Notes: a model not told the origin generated them from the sequence alone. A stretch of DNA of 64,000 nt from JANLSE01 sp038214135 (GCA_038214135.1 JBBQSD010000001.1:1-64000), one strand, 5' to 3'; shown: positions 18,196-27,465, counted from the first letter of the stretch. Numbers and translations: made by a program.

Positions 18196-18873
18196 TCAGC
18201 GATCCAGGAACGGCTGGTCGAAGCCGAGCAATACACGCACTCCGGCGATCACGGCACCAATTGCTGCGCCAATAATCAATGCACGCGCACCAGCAAGCAC
18301 CAGATAATCCGAAACCCACTGAACACTATCGCCAAGCATTGGAATGTTGGCGGTTGGTAGTGCACTAATGATCAAGACGATCAGCGCGACAACGATAATG
18401 ATCAGTGCCTCGGGCGTTCGGCGGCGAACAGCCCGCAGTGCAGCACTCAGGCTGAAGAAGGTAAGTAGGGCAAGAAACGAACTGGCCAATGGCTGATAGA
18501 ACGCTCGAAATAGATCGCGAACTGGTTGCTCAACCAGGCTCTGTGGGAAAACATACCCAAGATCGCCCTTTGAGTCAACCGCCAGGCCAATAATTGTTCC
18601 ACTAATAATCACCACAACCATCGAGATGATCAGAATTAAGCTATAGCCCCAATCGTTACTGCGCCGTGCGATCCGAAATAGATGATGCCCAGCGACACTC
18701 AACAGGCCAACCAATAACGCGCATGCAGCAATGATGGCCGCCCATGCAATGATCGTCGAGGCCATCAAGTCGAGCAGTGGCACAGGGCCACCAGCATCGA
18801 TCAGCACGATCAGGCCAGCTACCCCAGCCAGTATGGTGGCAATCAAACGTTTTGGATCACGTAGGAAGGACAT
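18196..18873 (-). CDS. six-helix membrane protein of the MutL-like operon
   Basis: 225 residues from ATG 18873 (MSFLRDPKRLIATIL), which follows GAGGCGAG at suitable spacing and lies 10 bases after the preceding stop; the open frame continues 19 codons upstream inside that gene. Six hydrophobic helices are visible, with a polar loop DSKGDLGYVFPQSLVEQP between helices 3 and 4. The layout resembles the other small membrane protein of the operon, but I see no clear sequence similarity. I do not recognise the family. A partner role in the same membrane assembly is inferred from gene order. Confidence 0.65.
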   Translation of the reverse strand: MSFLRDPKRLIATILAGVAGLIVLIDAGGPVPLLDLMASTIIAWAAIIAACALLVGLLSVAGHHLFRIARRSNDWGYSLILIISMVVVIISGTIIGLAVDSKGDLGYVFPQSLVEQPVRDLFRAFYQPLASSFLALLTFFSLSAALRAVRRRTPEALIIIVVALIVLIISALPTANIPMLGDSVQWVSDYLVLAGARALIIGAAIGAVIAGVRVLLGFDQPFLDR

Positions 18874-18883
18874 GAGTCTCGCC

Positions 18884-19669
18884 TCAGAAGCTGATGCGAA
18901 TGCCAAACATCGCAAGCAGTGGCTGTGCAATCACAAGCACGACGATCACAACAATCACAACTGTTCGTAGCACATCCTGGGTAACAAGGCGCGCCTGTGC
19001 AGATGGCGCACTGGCCAGATACGCTTCGACAGCATAGATCTCTTCGCCAATCAGTGTTGCATCGCAGGAAAGTATCGCCAATGGTTGAGCGTTGGTGCTC
19101 GTTGCTCCGGCAATCTGTGGTATGCCGAGTTGCCCACCAACTTCCCCGGCCAATAACAGTTCATGGTCGAATGAGCCAAGCATCTGGCTTACTTCAAGTT
19201 TTTCTCGGCCATATAATGTTGTGACACCAGAAGCATATGCCATCGGGTCCTGATGCGCCAGCATCTGGATATTCGCTGGGCGGTAATCCTGCCCCAGGCC
19301 AGCACGCTGGTAGGCCTGCCGCAGGGTACCACGAAGAGCCAAGTGTGCAACAGCATCCCCACTACTGGCGAGAATTGATGCGCCATTCAGCGCTGCCTCG
19401 GTGGCCACACGCTCAATTGTAAGCAGCCCGGCAATCGTTTCAGCGGTACTGCCGCGCCCACCCACCGATCCAGGGCCAGGCGAAAGGTGCAGCGCTCGCC
19501 CCGTCTCCGCTGCATTTGCCAGTGCTCGTTGCACAATCTCAAGCGCACGCAGTGGCCGAGTGTGAACCATCATCTTGCCAGTACGCACTCGCTCGTGGTA
19601 CAGCAATGTGAAGATGACCACTATAAGCAAAATGATCAATAATAGGAGTGTCGTGGGGGGTAACGGCAC
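18884..19669 (-). CDS. DUF6754-type membrane protein
   Basis: A 261-residue protein starting at GTG 19669, with an N-terminal helix (residues 5-24) and a C-terminal helix (about 233-253) bracketing a soluble region. That region contains RALHLSPGPGSVGG, ETIAGLLTIERVA, FDHELLLAGEVGGQ and ATLIGEEIYAVEAYL. This matches my recollection of the DUF6754 family of Chloroflexota and related bacteria, which has no assigned function. It is the first gene of the five-gene operon that ends with the MutL-like protein. The GSVGG and GEVGGQ glycine runs suggest a nucleotide or phosphate site, but that is speculative. Confidence 0.65.
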   Translation of the reverse strand: MPLPPTTLLLLIILLIVVIFTLLYHERVRTGKMMVHTRPLRALEIVQRALANAAETGRALHLSPGPGSVGGRGSTAETIAGLLTIERVATEAALNGASILASSGDAVAHLALRGTLRQAYQRAGLGQDYRPANIQMLAHQDPMAYASGVTTLYGREKLEVSQMLGSFDHELLLAGEVGGQLGIPQIAGATSTNAQPLAILSCDATLIGEEIYAVEAYLASAPSAQARLVTQDVLRTVVIVVIVVLVIAQPLLAMFGIRISF

Positions 19670-19743
19670 GTTAGCCTCAGTACAATTCTTTACACGATCA
19701 AGGCCTAATTTGGCTTAGAGTGTATCGTAAAAGGCTAGCCTTG

Positions 19744-20007
19744 TCAACACTCTTTGCCGTCCAGTATGCGGTAGAGCGTGTCCCACCCAGATTCATCTGT
19801 CAGCGCGGTGATGTAGGTTCGCCAAGGGCTGCTTGGCACAAATGGATGGATCAGGAGCGCCGCCTGGCTCGCCAGAAAGCTGAGTGGCCCAATTGCCTCA
19901 AGGATCAGGCGAACAGGGGCCGTCATTCGGCGTTGTTTAATCTGTGCCGCAAGATTGGCAAGCGCTTGCTGGCGTTCAGGCGAATCGGGGTGTTGCATTG
20001 GCATCAT
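19744..20007 (-). CDS. small conserved protein downstream of dtd
   Basis: An 87-residue protein with a basic N-terminal half (QQALANLAAQIKQRRMTAPVR). A moderately hydrophobic segment, LILEAIGPLSFLASQAALLI (about residues 34-53), could be a single amphipathic or membrane helix, and a short C-terminal tail follows. It lies 23 bases downstream of dtd on the same strand and is presumably cotranscribed. No named domain is recognised. The second methionine (residue 2) or Met4 could also be the start. Codon use and position support a real gene. Confidence 0.5.
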   Translation of the reverse strand: MMPMQHPDSPERQQALANLAAQIKQRRMTAPVRLILEAIGPLSFLASQAALLIHPFVPSSPWRTYITALTDESGWDTLYRILDGKEC

Positions 20008-20030
20008 CGGTACACCACCATATGATCGGC

Positions 20031-20495
20031 TTATGATCGGCGCGGTTCGCGAAATGTCTCGCTATCAAGAATAATCGTGACAGGCCCATCATTCACCAAG
20101 GCAACCTGCATGTGTGCGCCAAAGCGCCCTGCTGCAACAAATACGCCCTGTTGCCGTAGTGCAAGCACAAAATCCTCAACGCGCAGTGCAGCCTGCTCGG
20201 GTGGCGCTGCATCAGAAAAACTAGGCCGCCGCCCACGGCGAGTATCTGCAAACAGCGTGAACTGCGAAACCACCAACGCAGCTCCACCAATGTCAATCAA
20301 TGAGCGATCAAAGCGCCCTGCTTGATCAGGGAAGATACGCAAATTGGCGATCTTCTCTGCCAGGAACATACCGATTGCTTGATCATCAGCCGGAGCGATT
20401 CCAAGCAGAATAAGCAACCCATCGCCGATCTGCCCAACGATCTCGTTGGAGATTGTCACCGAGGCTTGATTGACCCGTTGAATGACAGCGCGCAT
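20031..20495 (-). CDS. dtd: D-aminoacyl-tRNA deacylase
   Basis: A 154-residue DTD1-type deacylase that removes D-amino acids (and glycine from tRNA-Ala) from mischarged tRNA. It begins MRAVIQRVNQASVTI. The catalytic motif SQFTLFADTRRGRRPSF is complete, and the cross-subunit Gly-cisPro motif is GPVTIILDS near the C-terminus. The length matches the family (about 145-155). It follows the PIN/TRAM gene after a gap that contains two copies of the C/G-rich dispersed repeat, so cotranscription with that gene is uncertain. Confidence 0.96.
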   Translation of the reverse strand: MRAVIQRVNQASVTISNEIVGQIGDGLLILLGIAPADDQAIGMFLAEKIANLRIFPDQAGRFDRSLIDIGGAALVVSQFTLFADTRRGRRPSFSDAAPPEQAALRVEDFVLALRQQGVFVAAGRFGAHMQVALVNDGPVTIILDSETFREPRRS

Positions 20496-20587
20496 TGTTT
20501 ACGTGACATTAAACGATCATCGATAGTAAGGAACTCTAGACGCAATACCTTTCAGATAACGAATCGTGCATGTCAATGGTGCGCTTG

Positions 20588-20702
20588 CCCCTCATCGCCC
20601 TCGCCCCCTTCTCCCACGTTGGAGAGAAGGGGGAATACCGCATTCCAATGCCGCGTAGAGCCTCTCTCCCCGCAGTGGGAGAGGGGTTGGGGTGCGGGGA
20701 AA
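20588..20702. repeat. two C/G-rich inverted repeats between dtd and the PIN/TRAM gene
   Basis: Two adjacent copies of the CTCTCCC-N-GGGAGAGG family lie in the 241-base gap, the second with a TGGGAGAGGGGTTGGGG arm. Each can fold as a hairpin, but no T-run follows. No ORF of merit is seen here. Confidence 0.65.
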
Positions 20703-20736
20703 AGAATGGCACCGCCTGTTATTTGAAAGGTATTGA

Positions 20737-21873
20737 CTAGACAGACTCAGAGTTTCTGACCTCTGATCCATGATTTGAGACATCCGGCTCTGGCAATCTG
20801 CCGTTTTGGCGGAGCTGTGCAAACACAATTCTTCCAGTCTGAGTCTGGAAAACTCTGGTAACAGTAACATCCACGACCTGCCCAACCAGCTTTCGGGCTT
20901 CTTCAATCACGATCATCGTCCCATCCTCAAGGAACGAAATCCCCTGATCACGCTCACGCCCAATATCGCGCACGCGAACGATCATATCTTGCCCTGTGAC
21001 AACGGGCGGGCGCACGGCATCGGCCAGGTGATTCATATTCAGAACTTTGATGCCCTGAAGTTCTGCCACTCGCCCCAAATTATGATCATTGGTAACAATT
21101 GGGCACTGATATTGGCGTGCAAGCACAATCAGTTTGTCATCAACCTGCTGAGCACTTGGGACTTCAACATTCAACACTTCTACAGGAACGGTTGCCTGTT
21201 TCTGCATGGTGTTAAGGATCTCAAGGCCACGTTTCCCACGTCCACGGCGTAGTTCATCGGCGGCATCTGCTAGCATCTGCAATTCGTTCAGAACGAAATT
21301 TGGTACAAGTAGTGTTCCATCCAGGAATCCAGTTTGGGTAATTTGGGCAATTCGCCCATCAATAATTGCAGAGGTATCGATCAGATAACGACGGAGTATT
21401 GATGGTGCCGCTTCACCTTCTTGTTGCGGCAGGATCAACGGTCTTGTGCGCGTGCTACGCAGCAATTCGCCGATTTCCTTCTTCCGGTTCGAAAAGATGA
21501 TTGCACCCAAGTAGGCCAACAATGCTGCCGATCCAATCGGTAGCAATTGTCCGAATGGCGATGGCAACTGAGCGAGCGGAACCGAGAGTAACACACTAAA
21601 AAATAGCCCCAAGAGTGCCCCAAATACAATCGCAGTAAGTTCTGTGATCGAAATGTTGCGGATATAGCGTAAGCCCTCCTCGATCGGCTCAATCGTCCAG
21701 CGTGGGGTCGTCAACAGGCCCAGCCCTGCCCCAGCCAATGCCAGCAACTGTGTCGCTAGCAGATCCGTCTCGTTTGGTTGGGTGCTTGAAAATGCTCGCC
21801 CGAGCGTTAGCCCTAAGTAGGCAAGAACAACCATTCCAATAATTCGTACAATGAAGTTCAGGCTGATGCGCAT
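20737..21873 (-). CDS. PIN/TRAM domain membrane protein (YacL-like)
   Basis: A 378-residue protein. Four membrane helices occupy roughly residues 5-135, followed by a PIN ribonuclease domain beginning YLIDTSAIIDGRIAQITQTG. Acidic residues that would bind metal are visible (IDTSAIIDGR, VTNDHNLG). A C-terminal TRAM RNA-binding domain follows (residues about 300-365: VVDVTVTRVFQTQTGRIVFA). This is the arrangement of Bacillus YacL. The gene follows radA after 40 bases in the same direction, as in the clpC-radA-disA-yacL region of Firmicutes, but disA is absent. Likely a membrane-attached RNA endonuclease; the target is unknown. Confidence 0.88.
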   Translation of the reverse strand: MRISLNFIVRIIGMVVLAYLGLTLGRAFSSTQPNETDLLATQLLALAGAGLGLLTTPRWTIEPIEEGLRYIRNISITELTAIVFGALLGLFFSVLLSVPLAQLPSPFGQLLPIGSAALLAYLGAIIFSNRKKEIGELLRSTRTRPLILPQQEGEAAPSILRRYLIDTSAIIDGRIAQITQTGFLDGTLLVPNFVLNELQMLADAADELRRGRGKRGLEILNTMQKQATVPVEVLNVEVPSAQQVDDKLIVLARQYQCPIVTNDHNLGRVAELQGIKVLNMNHLADAVRPPVVTGQDMIVRVRDIGRERDQGISFLEDGTMIVIEEARKLVGQVVDVTVTRVFQTQTGRIVFAQLRQNGRLPEPDVSNHGSEVRNSESV

Positions 21874-21913
21874 AGTTCGACCGCTGACCCTTAACCACTA
21901 ACGCTAGTGACGT

Positions 21914-23377
21914 TTATTCTTCGTTTTCGCTATCAGGGTCATCCCCCTCATCATCTGATGGCAATTGTGCCCGTGCCGGTCGCCGTTCATCGGTTGCTGC
22001 TCGGCGGCTACCACCAACTAATGCGCCATCGACGGCATCAATCACGGAGCGAACTGCTGCAACCGTCATTCCTTCGATCTTGAGATCGGCAGCTGTACTC
22101 GGGCAAATGGCACGATGAAAACCGAGCTTGGCTGCCTCACCAAGCCGCCGTTCGAGATGGCTGGTGCTACGTAGCTCACCCGAAAGCCCAATCTCGCCAA
22201 CCAGCACCATATCTGTCTCGACGCGTTGGTTGCGGAACGACGAAGCAATTGCCACAGCAACGGCCAGATCAACCGCCGGCTCATTGATCTTCAACCCACC
22301 CACAATGTTAACATACACATCCTGGTTAAACAATGGCAGCCCAACTCGTTTACTCAAAACCGCGATCAGCATCAACAGCCGATTCATGTCGAAGCCATTG
22401 GCGGTTCGGCGTGGTTGAGCACTGGCAGTCGTGGCCGTAAGCGCCTGAACCTCAACCAGCAGCGGGCGGGTGCCCTCCATCGTCACAGCAACGGTCGATC
22501 CAGGCGTGCCAACACTGCGTTCGGCCAGAAACACCTGCGATGGATTCAGGACTTCTTGCAGGCCACTCTGGGTCATTTCGAAGACTCCAACCTCATCGGT
22601 GGAACCAAAGCGGTTTTTCACCCCGCGCAGTAGCCGATACTGATGGAAGCGTTCGCCCTCCAGATATAACACGGCATCGACAATATGCTCCAGAACCCGT
22701 GGCCCGGCGATTGCGCCCTCTTTTGTGACATGGCCGACCAGAAACACTGGGGTGCCGGTTTCCTTGGCCGCTCGTAACAACCGTAGCGCGCCCTCACGTA
22801 CCTGGCTGACGCTCCCAGCTGCCGAAGTAATTCCTTCAAGATACACAGTCTGGATCGAGTCGACGACCATCAGCCGTGGGTGAATTTCGCGGAACTGCTC
22901 AATAATCGCATCGAGGCTCGTCTCGGAATAGATCAACAGGTGTTCGGGATCGAGGCCCATGCGGGTGGTTCGGAGTTTGATCTGCTGGGCCGACTCCTCC
23001 GCAGAAACATACATCGCAGGGCCAACCTGCTCGGCAAATCGTGCGGCGACTTGCGTGAGCAGGGAGCTTTTGCCGATCCCTGGATCACCACCGATCAGCA
23101 CGAGACTACCGGGTACGAGCCCGCCACCCAATACACGCGCAAATTCCTCGAACAGCACTGGCAACCGAGCAAAGCCATCGGTCGGGATCTCGCGCAGCGG
23201 CATAGGGCGGCCCATATCGCCAATTGCAGGCGTACGCACCCGCCCTCCAGCGGCTTCTTTGCGTTCGACCTGCTCAACCAAGCTATCCCATGCGCCACAA
23301 TCCGGGCATTTGCCCATCCAGCGGGTTTGTTGGGAGCCACACTGCTGGCAGGAGAAATAGGTGCGAGTCTTGGCCAC
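21914..23377 (-). CDS. radA: DNA repair protein RadA/Sms
   Basis: A 487-residue RecA-like helicase that processes recombination intermediates. The N-terminal zinc finger is CQQCGSQQ...CPDCGAW (C4). The RecA-type core has Walker A GGDPGIGKSSLL and Walker B LMVVDSIQT, followed by the RadA-specific KNRFGS motif. The C-terminal Lon-protease-like domain spans about residues 290-455 (VNIVGGLKINEPAVDLAVA) and ends in an acidic tail. It has its own promoter-like TATAAT immediately downstream of a hairpin that follows clpC, so it may be transcribed both alone and by read-through from clpC. Confidence 0.96.
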   Translation of the reverse strand: MAKTRTYFSCQQCGSQQTRWMGKCPDCGAWDSLVEQVERKEAAGGRVRTPAIGDMGRPMPLREIPTDGFARLPVLFEEFARVLGGGLVPGSLVLIGGDPGIGKSSLLTQVAARFAEQVGPAMYVSAEESAQQIKLRTTRMGLDPEHLLIYSETSLDAIIEQFREIHPRLMVVDSIQTVYLEGITSAAGSVSQVREGALRLLRAAKETGTPVFLVGHVTKEGAIAGPRVLEHIVDAVLYLEGERFHQYRLLRGVKNRFGSTDEVGVFEMTQSGLQEVLNPSQVFLAERSVGTPGSTVAVTMEGTRPLLVEVQALTATTASAQPRRTANGFDMNRLLMLIAVLSKRVGLPLFNQDVYVNIVGGLKINEPAVDLAVAVAIASSFRNQRVETDMVLVGEIGLSGELRSTSHLERRLGEAAKLGFHRAICPSTAADLKIEGMTVAAVRSVIDAVDGALVGGSRRAATDERRPARAQLPSDDEGDDPDSENEE

Positions 23378-23412
23378 GATGTTCCTTTAATAGAATGTCG
23401 TAAACTAACTGA

Positions 23413-23457
23413 ATTATAGCACAAATGGGCTACGGACACCCGCCCGTAGCCCATTTG
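23413..23457 (-). promoter_or_regulatory. hairpin and extended -10 between clpC and radA
   Basis: On the minus strand a perfect 14-base stem (CAAATGGGCTACGG with CCGTAGCCCATTTG, 8-base loop, 23422-23457) follows clpC. It is succeeded at once by TGCTATAAT (23413-23421), an extended -10 box, 36 bases before radA. The hairpin has no T-run, so it may only attenuate read-through. Confidence 0.55.
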
Positions 23458-23473
23458 AATAAGGAGGCCAATC

Positions 23474-26038
23474 TCAGGCGATCGCGCCCTCTTCTTCTTC
23501 GATCTTATCGCCAGTAGGTTCAGTTGCTGGGAGTTCTCGGGCCGGGCGTAGGCGCAGATACACTTCACCATTCTCTAGTGTTGTGGTATCGACAACAACC
23601 GAATCGCCTGGCTGGAAGCGGCTTTCGAGTACGCCTTCCGAGAGCGGATCCTCAATCAAATTGGTGATAATCCGGCGCAGTGGCCGTGCGCCAAAGGCTG
23701 GATCATAGCCGCGCTTGGCGAGTAGATCAATCGCATCATCGCGCACATCGAGCGTCAGGCTGTGATCCTTGAGCTGTTCCTGAACTCGCTTGAGCAGGTA
23801 GTGCGTGATCTTGTGGATCTCCTCATTCGTTAACGCATGGAAGATGATCGTCGCATCGATACGATTAAGGAACTCTGGCCGGAAGAGTGCCTTGAGTGCA
23901 TCATCGACCTTCTTGCGGATATCCTCACCATCGAGTTCGCTGCCAAGTTGATAGCCAGAGAACCCGATCCGTGAGGCCCGACGGATATGCTCAGTGCCAA
24001 CATTCGATGTCATGATGATAATCGTATTGCGGAAATCGACCCGCCGCCCTTTACCATCGGTCAGTTGGCCATCCTCAAGCACCTGAAGCAACAGGTTGAA
24101 GGCATCCGGGTGTGCCTTCTCGATCTCATCGAACAGCACCACCGAATATGGTTTACGTCGCACTGCATCAGTGAGTTGGCCGCCCTCGCCATAGCCGACA
24201 TATCCTGGTGGCGATCCAACCAGCCGTGAGGTGGTATGGCGCTCCTGGAATTCCGACATGTCGATCTTGATCAGCTGATCCTCACTGCCGAACATAAATT
24301 CGGCCAGTGCCTTGGCCAATTCAGTCTTGCCAACACCTGTCGGCCCAAGGAAAATGAATGAACCAATTGGGCGCTTTGGATCTTTCAGGCCGGCCCGCGC
24401 TCGGCGAACAGCCTTTGAGATCGTGACAATTGCTTCTTCCTGGCCGACGACGCGTGCATGCAAGGATATTTCCATCTGTAGCAAACGCGCTGTCTCATCG
24501 CCTTTGAGCCGCTTGACAGGAATGCCCGTCCACATCCCAATCACATCGGCAATATCATCCTCAGTGACATACGGCCGGTCGGTCATCTGTGAATCAACGC
24601 CAATCCCTAGCTCTGTTTCGAGTTTGGTGATGCGGCCTTGCATCTTGTCTTCGCGCTCGCGCAGATCATCGGCCAGATCAAACTGCTGATCTTCAATTGC
24701 GGCCTCACGCTCCTTGCGAATGGCCTCTAGGCCGCGCAGTGCATCGCGCAGCGCTGGTGGCGTTGCCGAGCGTGTCATGCGCACGCGAGCCGCCGCCTCA
24801 TCGATCAGGTCGATGGCTTTATCTGGCAGGAACCGATCTGGCACATAGCGCGCCGAGAGGTGGGCAGCTGCCTTGATCGCATCGTCTGAGATCTGGAGTT
24901 GATGGAAATCCTCATAGCGGCTTTTGATACCGCGCAGGATTTCGATTGTCTCTTCTTCGGATGGCTGATCGACCATAACGGGTTGGAAACGCCGTTCGAG
25001 TGCCGCATCGCGCTCAATATACTTGCGATATTCATCAAGCGTCGTCGCGCCGATCGTCTGAAGTTCGCCCCGTGAAAGCGCTGGCTTCAGAATATTGGCG
25101 GCATCGAGTGTACCCTCGGCTCCACCGGCACCAATAATCGTATGGAACTCATCGATGAATAGGATGCAGCGTGTTTCCTTGATCTCATCGACGACGCGCT
25201 TCAGCCGTTCTTCAAACTGGCCGCGATACTTTGTACCAGCAACCAGCGCACCCATATCGAGTGTGACAACGCGCTTGCCCTTGATACTATCGGGAACTTC
25301 CCCTGCGATAATACGCTGAGCCAAACCCTCGACGATGGCCGTCTTGCCAACGCCAGGTTCGCCAATCAGGGCCGGGTTGTTCTTTGTGCGTCGGCTGAGG
25401 ATCTGAATAACCCGCTCGATCTCGTGGCTACGGCCAATCACTGGATCGAGGCGACCAGCTTCGGCCATCTCGGTGAGATCGGTTCCAAGCGCATCGAGAT
25501 ATGGTGTCTTGCTCTGGCGCTGTGGTTGTGAACCAGAGCCACCGCTGCCCGTTGCTGCCGATGCCGATGGTCGATCCAGGCTTGCGCCAGTGCCCTGACG
25601 CAGCACTCGCATCACCTGGGTGCGAACCTGCTCAAGTGAGACGCCCAGAATATCGAGCACGCCCGTTGCCACGCCCTCACCATTGCGAACCAACCCCAGC
25701 AGGAGGTGTTCGGTGCCAATATAGTGGTGGTTCAGGCGCTTGGCCTCTTCCACAGCAAAGGTGATAACCTTCTTCGCACGGGCTGTTAGCTCTTGATCCT
25801 GGCGAGCTGGCCCTTCGCCAACACCAACGATGAACTCAACGGCATGGCGGGCTTGTGAGAGCTTCACACCGAGATCATCCAGGACACGAGCTGCCACGCC
25901 TTCGCCCTCGCGAATCAGCCCAAGCAGAATATGTTCCGTTCCAATATATGGGTGATTAAAGGCGCGTGCCTCTTCCGTCGCGATCTGTAGCACCTGTTTG
26001 GCGCGTTTGGTGAACTTATCGAATGCCCGCTCGGACAT
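23474..26038 (-). CDS. clpC: ATP-dependent Clp protease ATPase subunit ClpC
   Basis: 854 residues from ATG 26038 (MSERAFDKF); the longer open frame adds 41 implausible residues. It has two Clp_N repeats (residues about 5-145), AAA-1 with GEPGVGKTAIVEG, a UVR-type middle domain, AAA-2 with GPTGVGKTELAKAL, and the C-terminal D2-small domain. This is a class I HSP100 unfoldase that feeds ClpP. No ctsR, mcsA or mcsB lies beside it, unlike the Bacillus operon. It is 76 bases downstream of rpsA on the same strand and is followed by radA. Confidence 0.95.
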   Translation of the reverse strand: MSERAFDKFTKRAKQVLQIATEEARAFNHPYIGTEHILLGLIREGEGVAARVLDDLGVKLSQARHAVEFIVGVGEGPARQDQELTARAKKVITFAVEEAKRLNHHYIGTEHLLLGLVRNGEGVATGVLDILGVSLEQVRTQVMRVLRQGTGASLDRPSASAATGSGGSGSQPQRQSKTPYLDALGTDLTEMAEAGRLDPVIGRSHEIERVIQILSRRTKNNPALIGEPGVGKTAIVEGLAQRIIAGEVPDSIKGKRVVTLDMGALVAGTKYRGQFEERLKRVVDEIKETRCILFIDEFHTIIGAGGAEGTLDAANILKPALSRGELQTIGATTLDEYRKYIERDAALERRFQPVMVDQPSEEETIEILRGIKSRYEDFHQLQISDDAIKAAAHLSARYVPDRFLPDKAIDLIDEAAARVRMTRSATPPALRDALRGLEAIRKEREAAIEDQQFDLADDLREREDKMQGRITKLETELGIGVDSQMTDRPYVTEDDIADVIGMWTGIPVKRLKGDETARLLQMEISLHARVVGQEEAIVTISKAVRRARAGLKDPKRPIGSFIFLGPTGVGKTELAKALAEFMFGSEDQLIKIDMSEFQERHTTSRLVGSPPGYVGYGEGGQLTDAVRRKPYSVVLFDEIEKAHPDAFNLLLQVLEDGQLTDGKGRRVDFRNTIIIMTSNVGTEHIRRASRIGFSGYQLGSELDGEDIRKKVDDALKALFRPEFLNRIDATIIFHALTNEEIHKITHYLLKRVQEQLKDHSLTLDVRDDAIDLLAKRGYDPAFGARPLRRIITNLIEDPLSEGVLESRFQPGDSVVVDTTTLENGEVYLRLRPARELPATEPTGDKIEEEEGAIA

Positions 26039-26114
26039 GGTAGTACTCCACTGAACTAATAGGACGGCCTGAGGCGCAAGACCTGGTCGTCGGCGATTCT
26101 GGCCTGAAAAACGA

Positions 26115-27332
26115 TTACTCCTGCGCTTCTGCTTCCGCTTCTGCGGATATACCATTGTCATTCAGACGCATGCTAAGGCCCATGCGGCGGCGGGCCGGGT
26201 CAATGCGGATGATCCGCGCTTGGATCTGATCTCCCTCCTTGACCGCATCACGTGGATGTTGGATACGGCCATCGCCCATTTCAGAGACGTGGATTAACCC
26301 TTCGATCCCGTCTTCGATTCGTGCGAATGCTCCAAAGGAGGCCAGTTGCGTGATTGTCCCCTCGATAATTTGGCCAAGTTGATAACGTTCGCCAACGGTC
26401 GTCCACGGTTCATTCTGAATGCGCTTGATCGAAAGGGCAATGCGCTTGCGATCATTATCGACACTCAGGACATACACACGGATCTTATCGCCTGGTTTGA
26501 GCACCTCGCTAGGATGTTTCACCCGGCTCCAGGAAATCTCGGAGAGGTGGACAAGCCCATCGGCACCGCCAATATCCACAAATGCTCCGAAATCGCATAC
26601 CGATGTTACTACGCCAGTACGAACATCGCCCTCTTTGAGTGATGAAAGCAACTCGCCTTTGCGGCCCTCACGCGCCTCCTGTACAGCCTGGCGTTCCGAG
26701 AGGATCAGGCGGTTGCGGGCACGGTTGATCTCAATCACCTTGAGTAACAACGATGTGCCAACCAGCTTGGCCATATCCGATTGTTTTTGGGTTTCCGGGC
26801 CACGGCCAATGCTGCTCACCTGCGATGATGGAACAAACCCACGGACACCATCCAGGTTAACCAGCAGGCCACCTTTATTATAGTTGACAACTTTGGCTTC
26901 AATCACTTCACTCGCTTCATGGTTCTGTTGAAGCCGCCGCCAACTCTTTTCCTGACGTGCTTTGTCGATCGAAAGAACAGCACGCCCTTCGGTATCCTCG
27001 GATTGAACAATAAAGACAAGCAGTTCATCGCCTGGTTGTAGCGCCGCTCGATCCGCGCTTGTCAGCGATTGCATTTCACGAGCCGGAACGACGCCCTCTG
27101 CCTTTGAACCAATATCAACCAGGATCTCATCACGCTCAACCCGCATAATGGTACCATCGACCGTATCTCCATATTGGAGATGACGATACGAAAGCGCGGG
27201 GTTGATCAGAAATTGCTCCATCAACCGACGATCCTCGAGTTCCTCCGCCGATTGTTCGGTCATTTTGGGGTCATCGAGAGAGGTAGCTGGGGGCTGTTGA
27301 GTATCGGACATCGCTTGCGTTTGCTGTTCCAT
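26115..27332 (-). CDS. rpsA: 30S ribosomal protein S1 (four S1 domains)
   Basis: A 405-residue protein with four S1 OB-fold repeats: about residues 55-125 (GDTVDGTIMRVERDEILVDI), 140-210 (SEVIEAKVVNYNKGGLLVNL), 235-305 (GVVTSVCDFGAFVDIGGADG) and 320-390 (GTITQLASFGAFARIEDG). Four-repeat S1 proteins are the short type found in several Gram-positive and Chloroflexota lineages. It binds mRNA leaders on the 30S subunit. A clear promoter (TTGCTT, 17 bases, TATAAT) lies 67 bases upstream. It is the first gene of an apparent rpsA-clpC-radA-yacL run. Confidence 0.93.
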   Translation of the reverse strand: MEQQTQAMSDTQQPPATSLDDPKMTEQSAEELEDRRLMEQFLINPALSYRHLQYGDTVDGTIMRVERDEILVDIGSKAEGVVPAREMQSLTSADRAALQPGDELLVFIVQSEDTEGRAVLSIDKARQEKSWRRLQQNHEASEVIEAKVVNYNKGGLLVNLDGVRGFVPSSQVSSIGRGPETQKQSDMAKLVGTSLLLKVIEINRARNRLILSERQAVQEAREGRKGELLSSLKEGDVRTGVVTSVCDFGAFVDIGGADGLVHLSEISWSRVKHPSEVLKPGDKIRVYVLSVDNDRKRIALSIKRIQNEPWTTVGERYQLGQIIEGTITQLASFGAFARIEDGIEGLIHVSEMGDGRIQHPRDAVKEGDQIQARIIRIDPARRRMGLSMRLNDNGISAEAEAEAQE

Positions 27333-27398
27333 GCGCCTTCCTCAGGGCTAGCCAGCGGATGGAGAAATTGATCGAACGCGTCATTTTGACTTTGTGGT

Positions 27399-27427
27399 AT
27401 TATACGTCGCTCATAATCAAAAAGCAA
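27399..27427 (-). promoter_or_regulatory. predicted rpsA promoter
   Basis: On the minus strand TTGCTT (27422-27427) and TATAAT (27399-27404) are separated by exactly 17 bases, with the start codon of rpsA 67 bases from the -10. This implies a leader of about 60 bases. Confidence 0.75.
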
Positions 27428-27465
27428 GAGATCCAGCGCATTGAAGCGATACAGATGGGATATGG

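Noticed and set aside
17614..18360. Plus-strand ORF of 248 codons opposite the PxWL-repeat gene
   Set aside because: Antisense of Ser/Pro-rich repeats; low complexity, with no ribosome site or domain.
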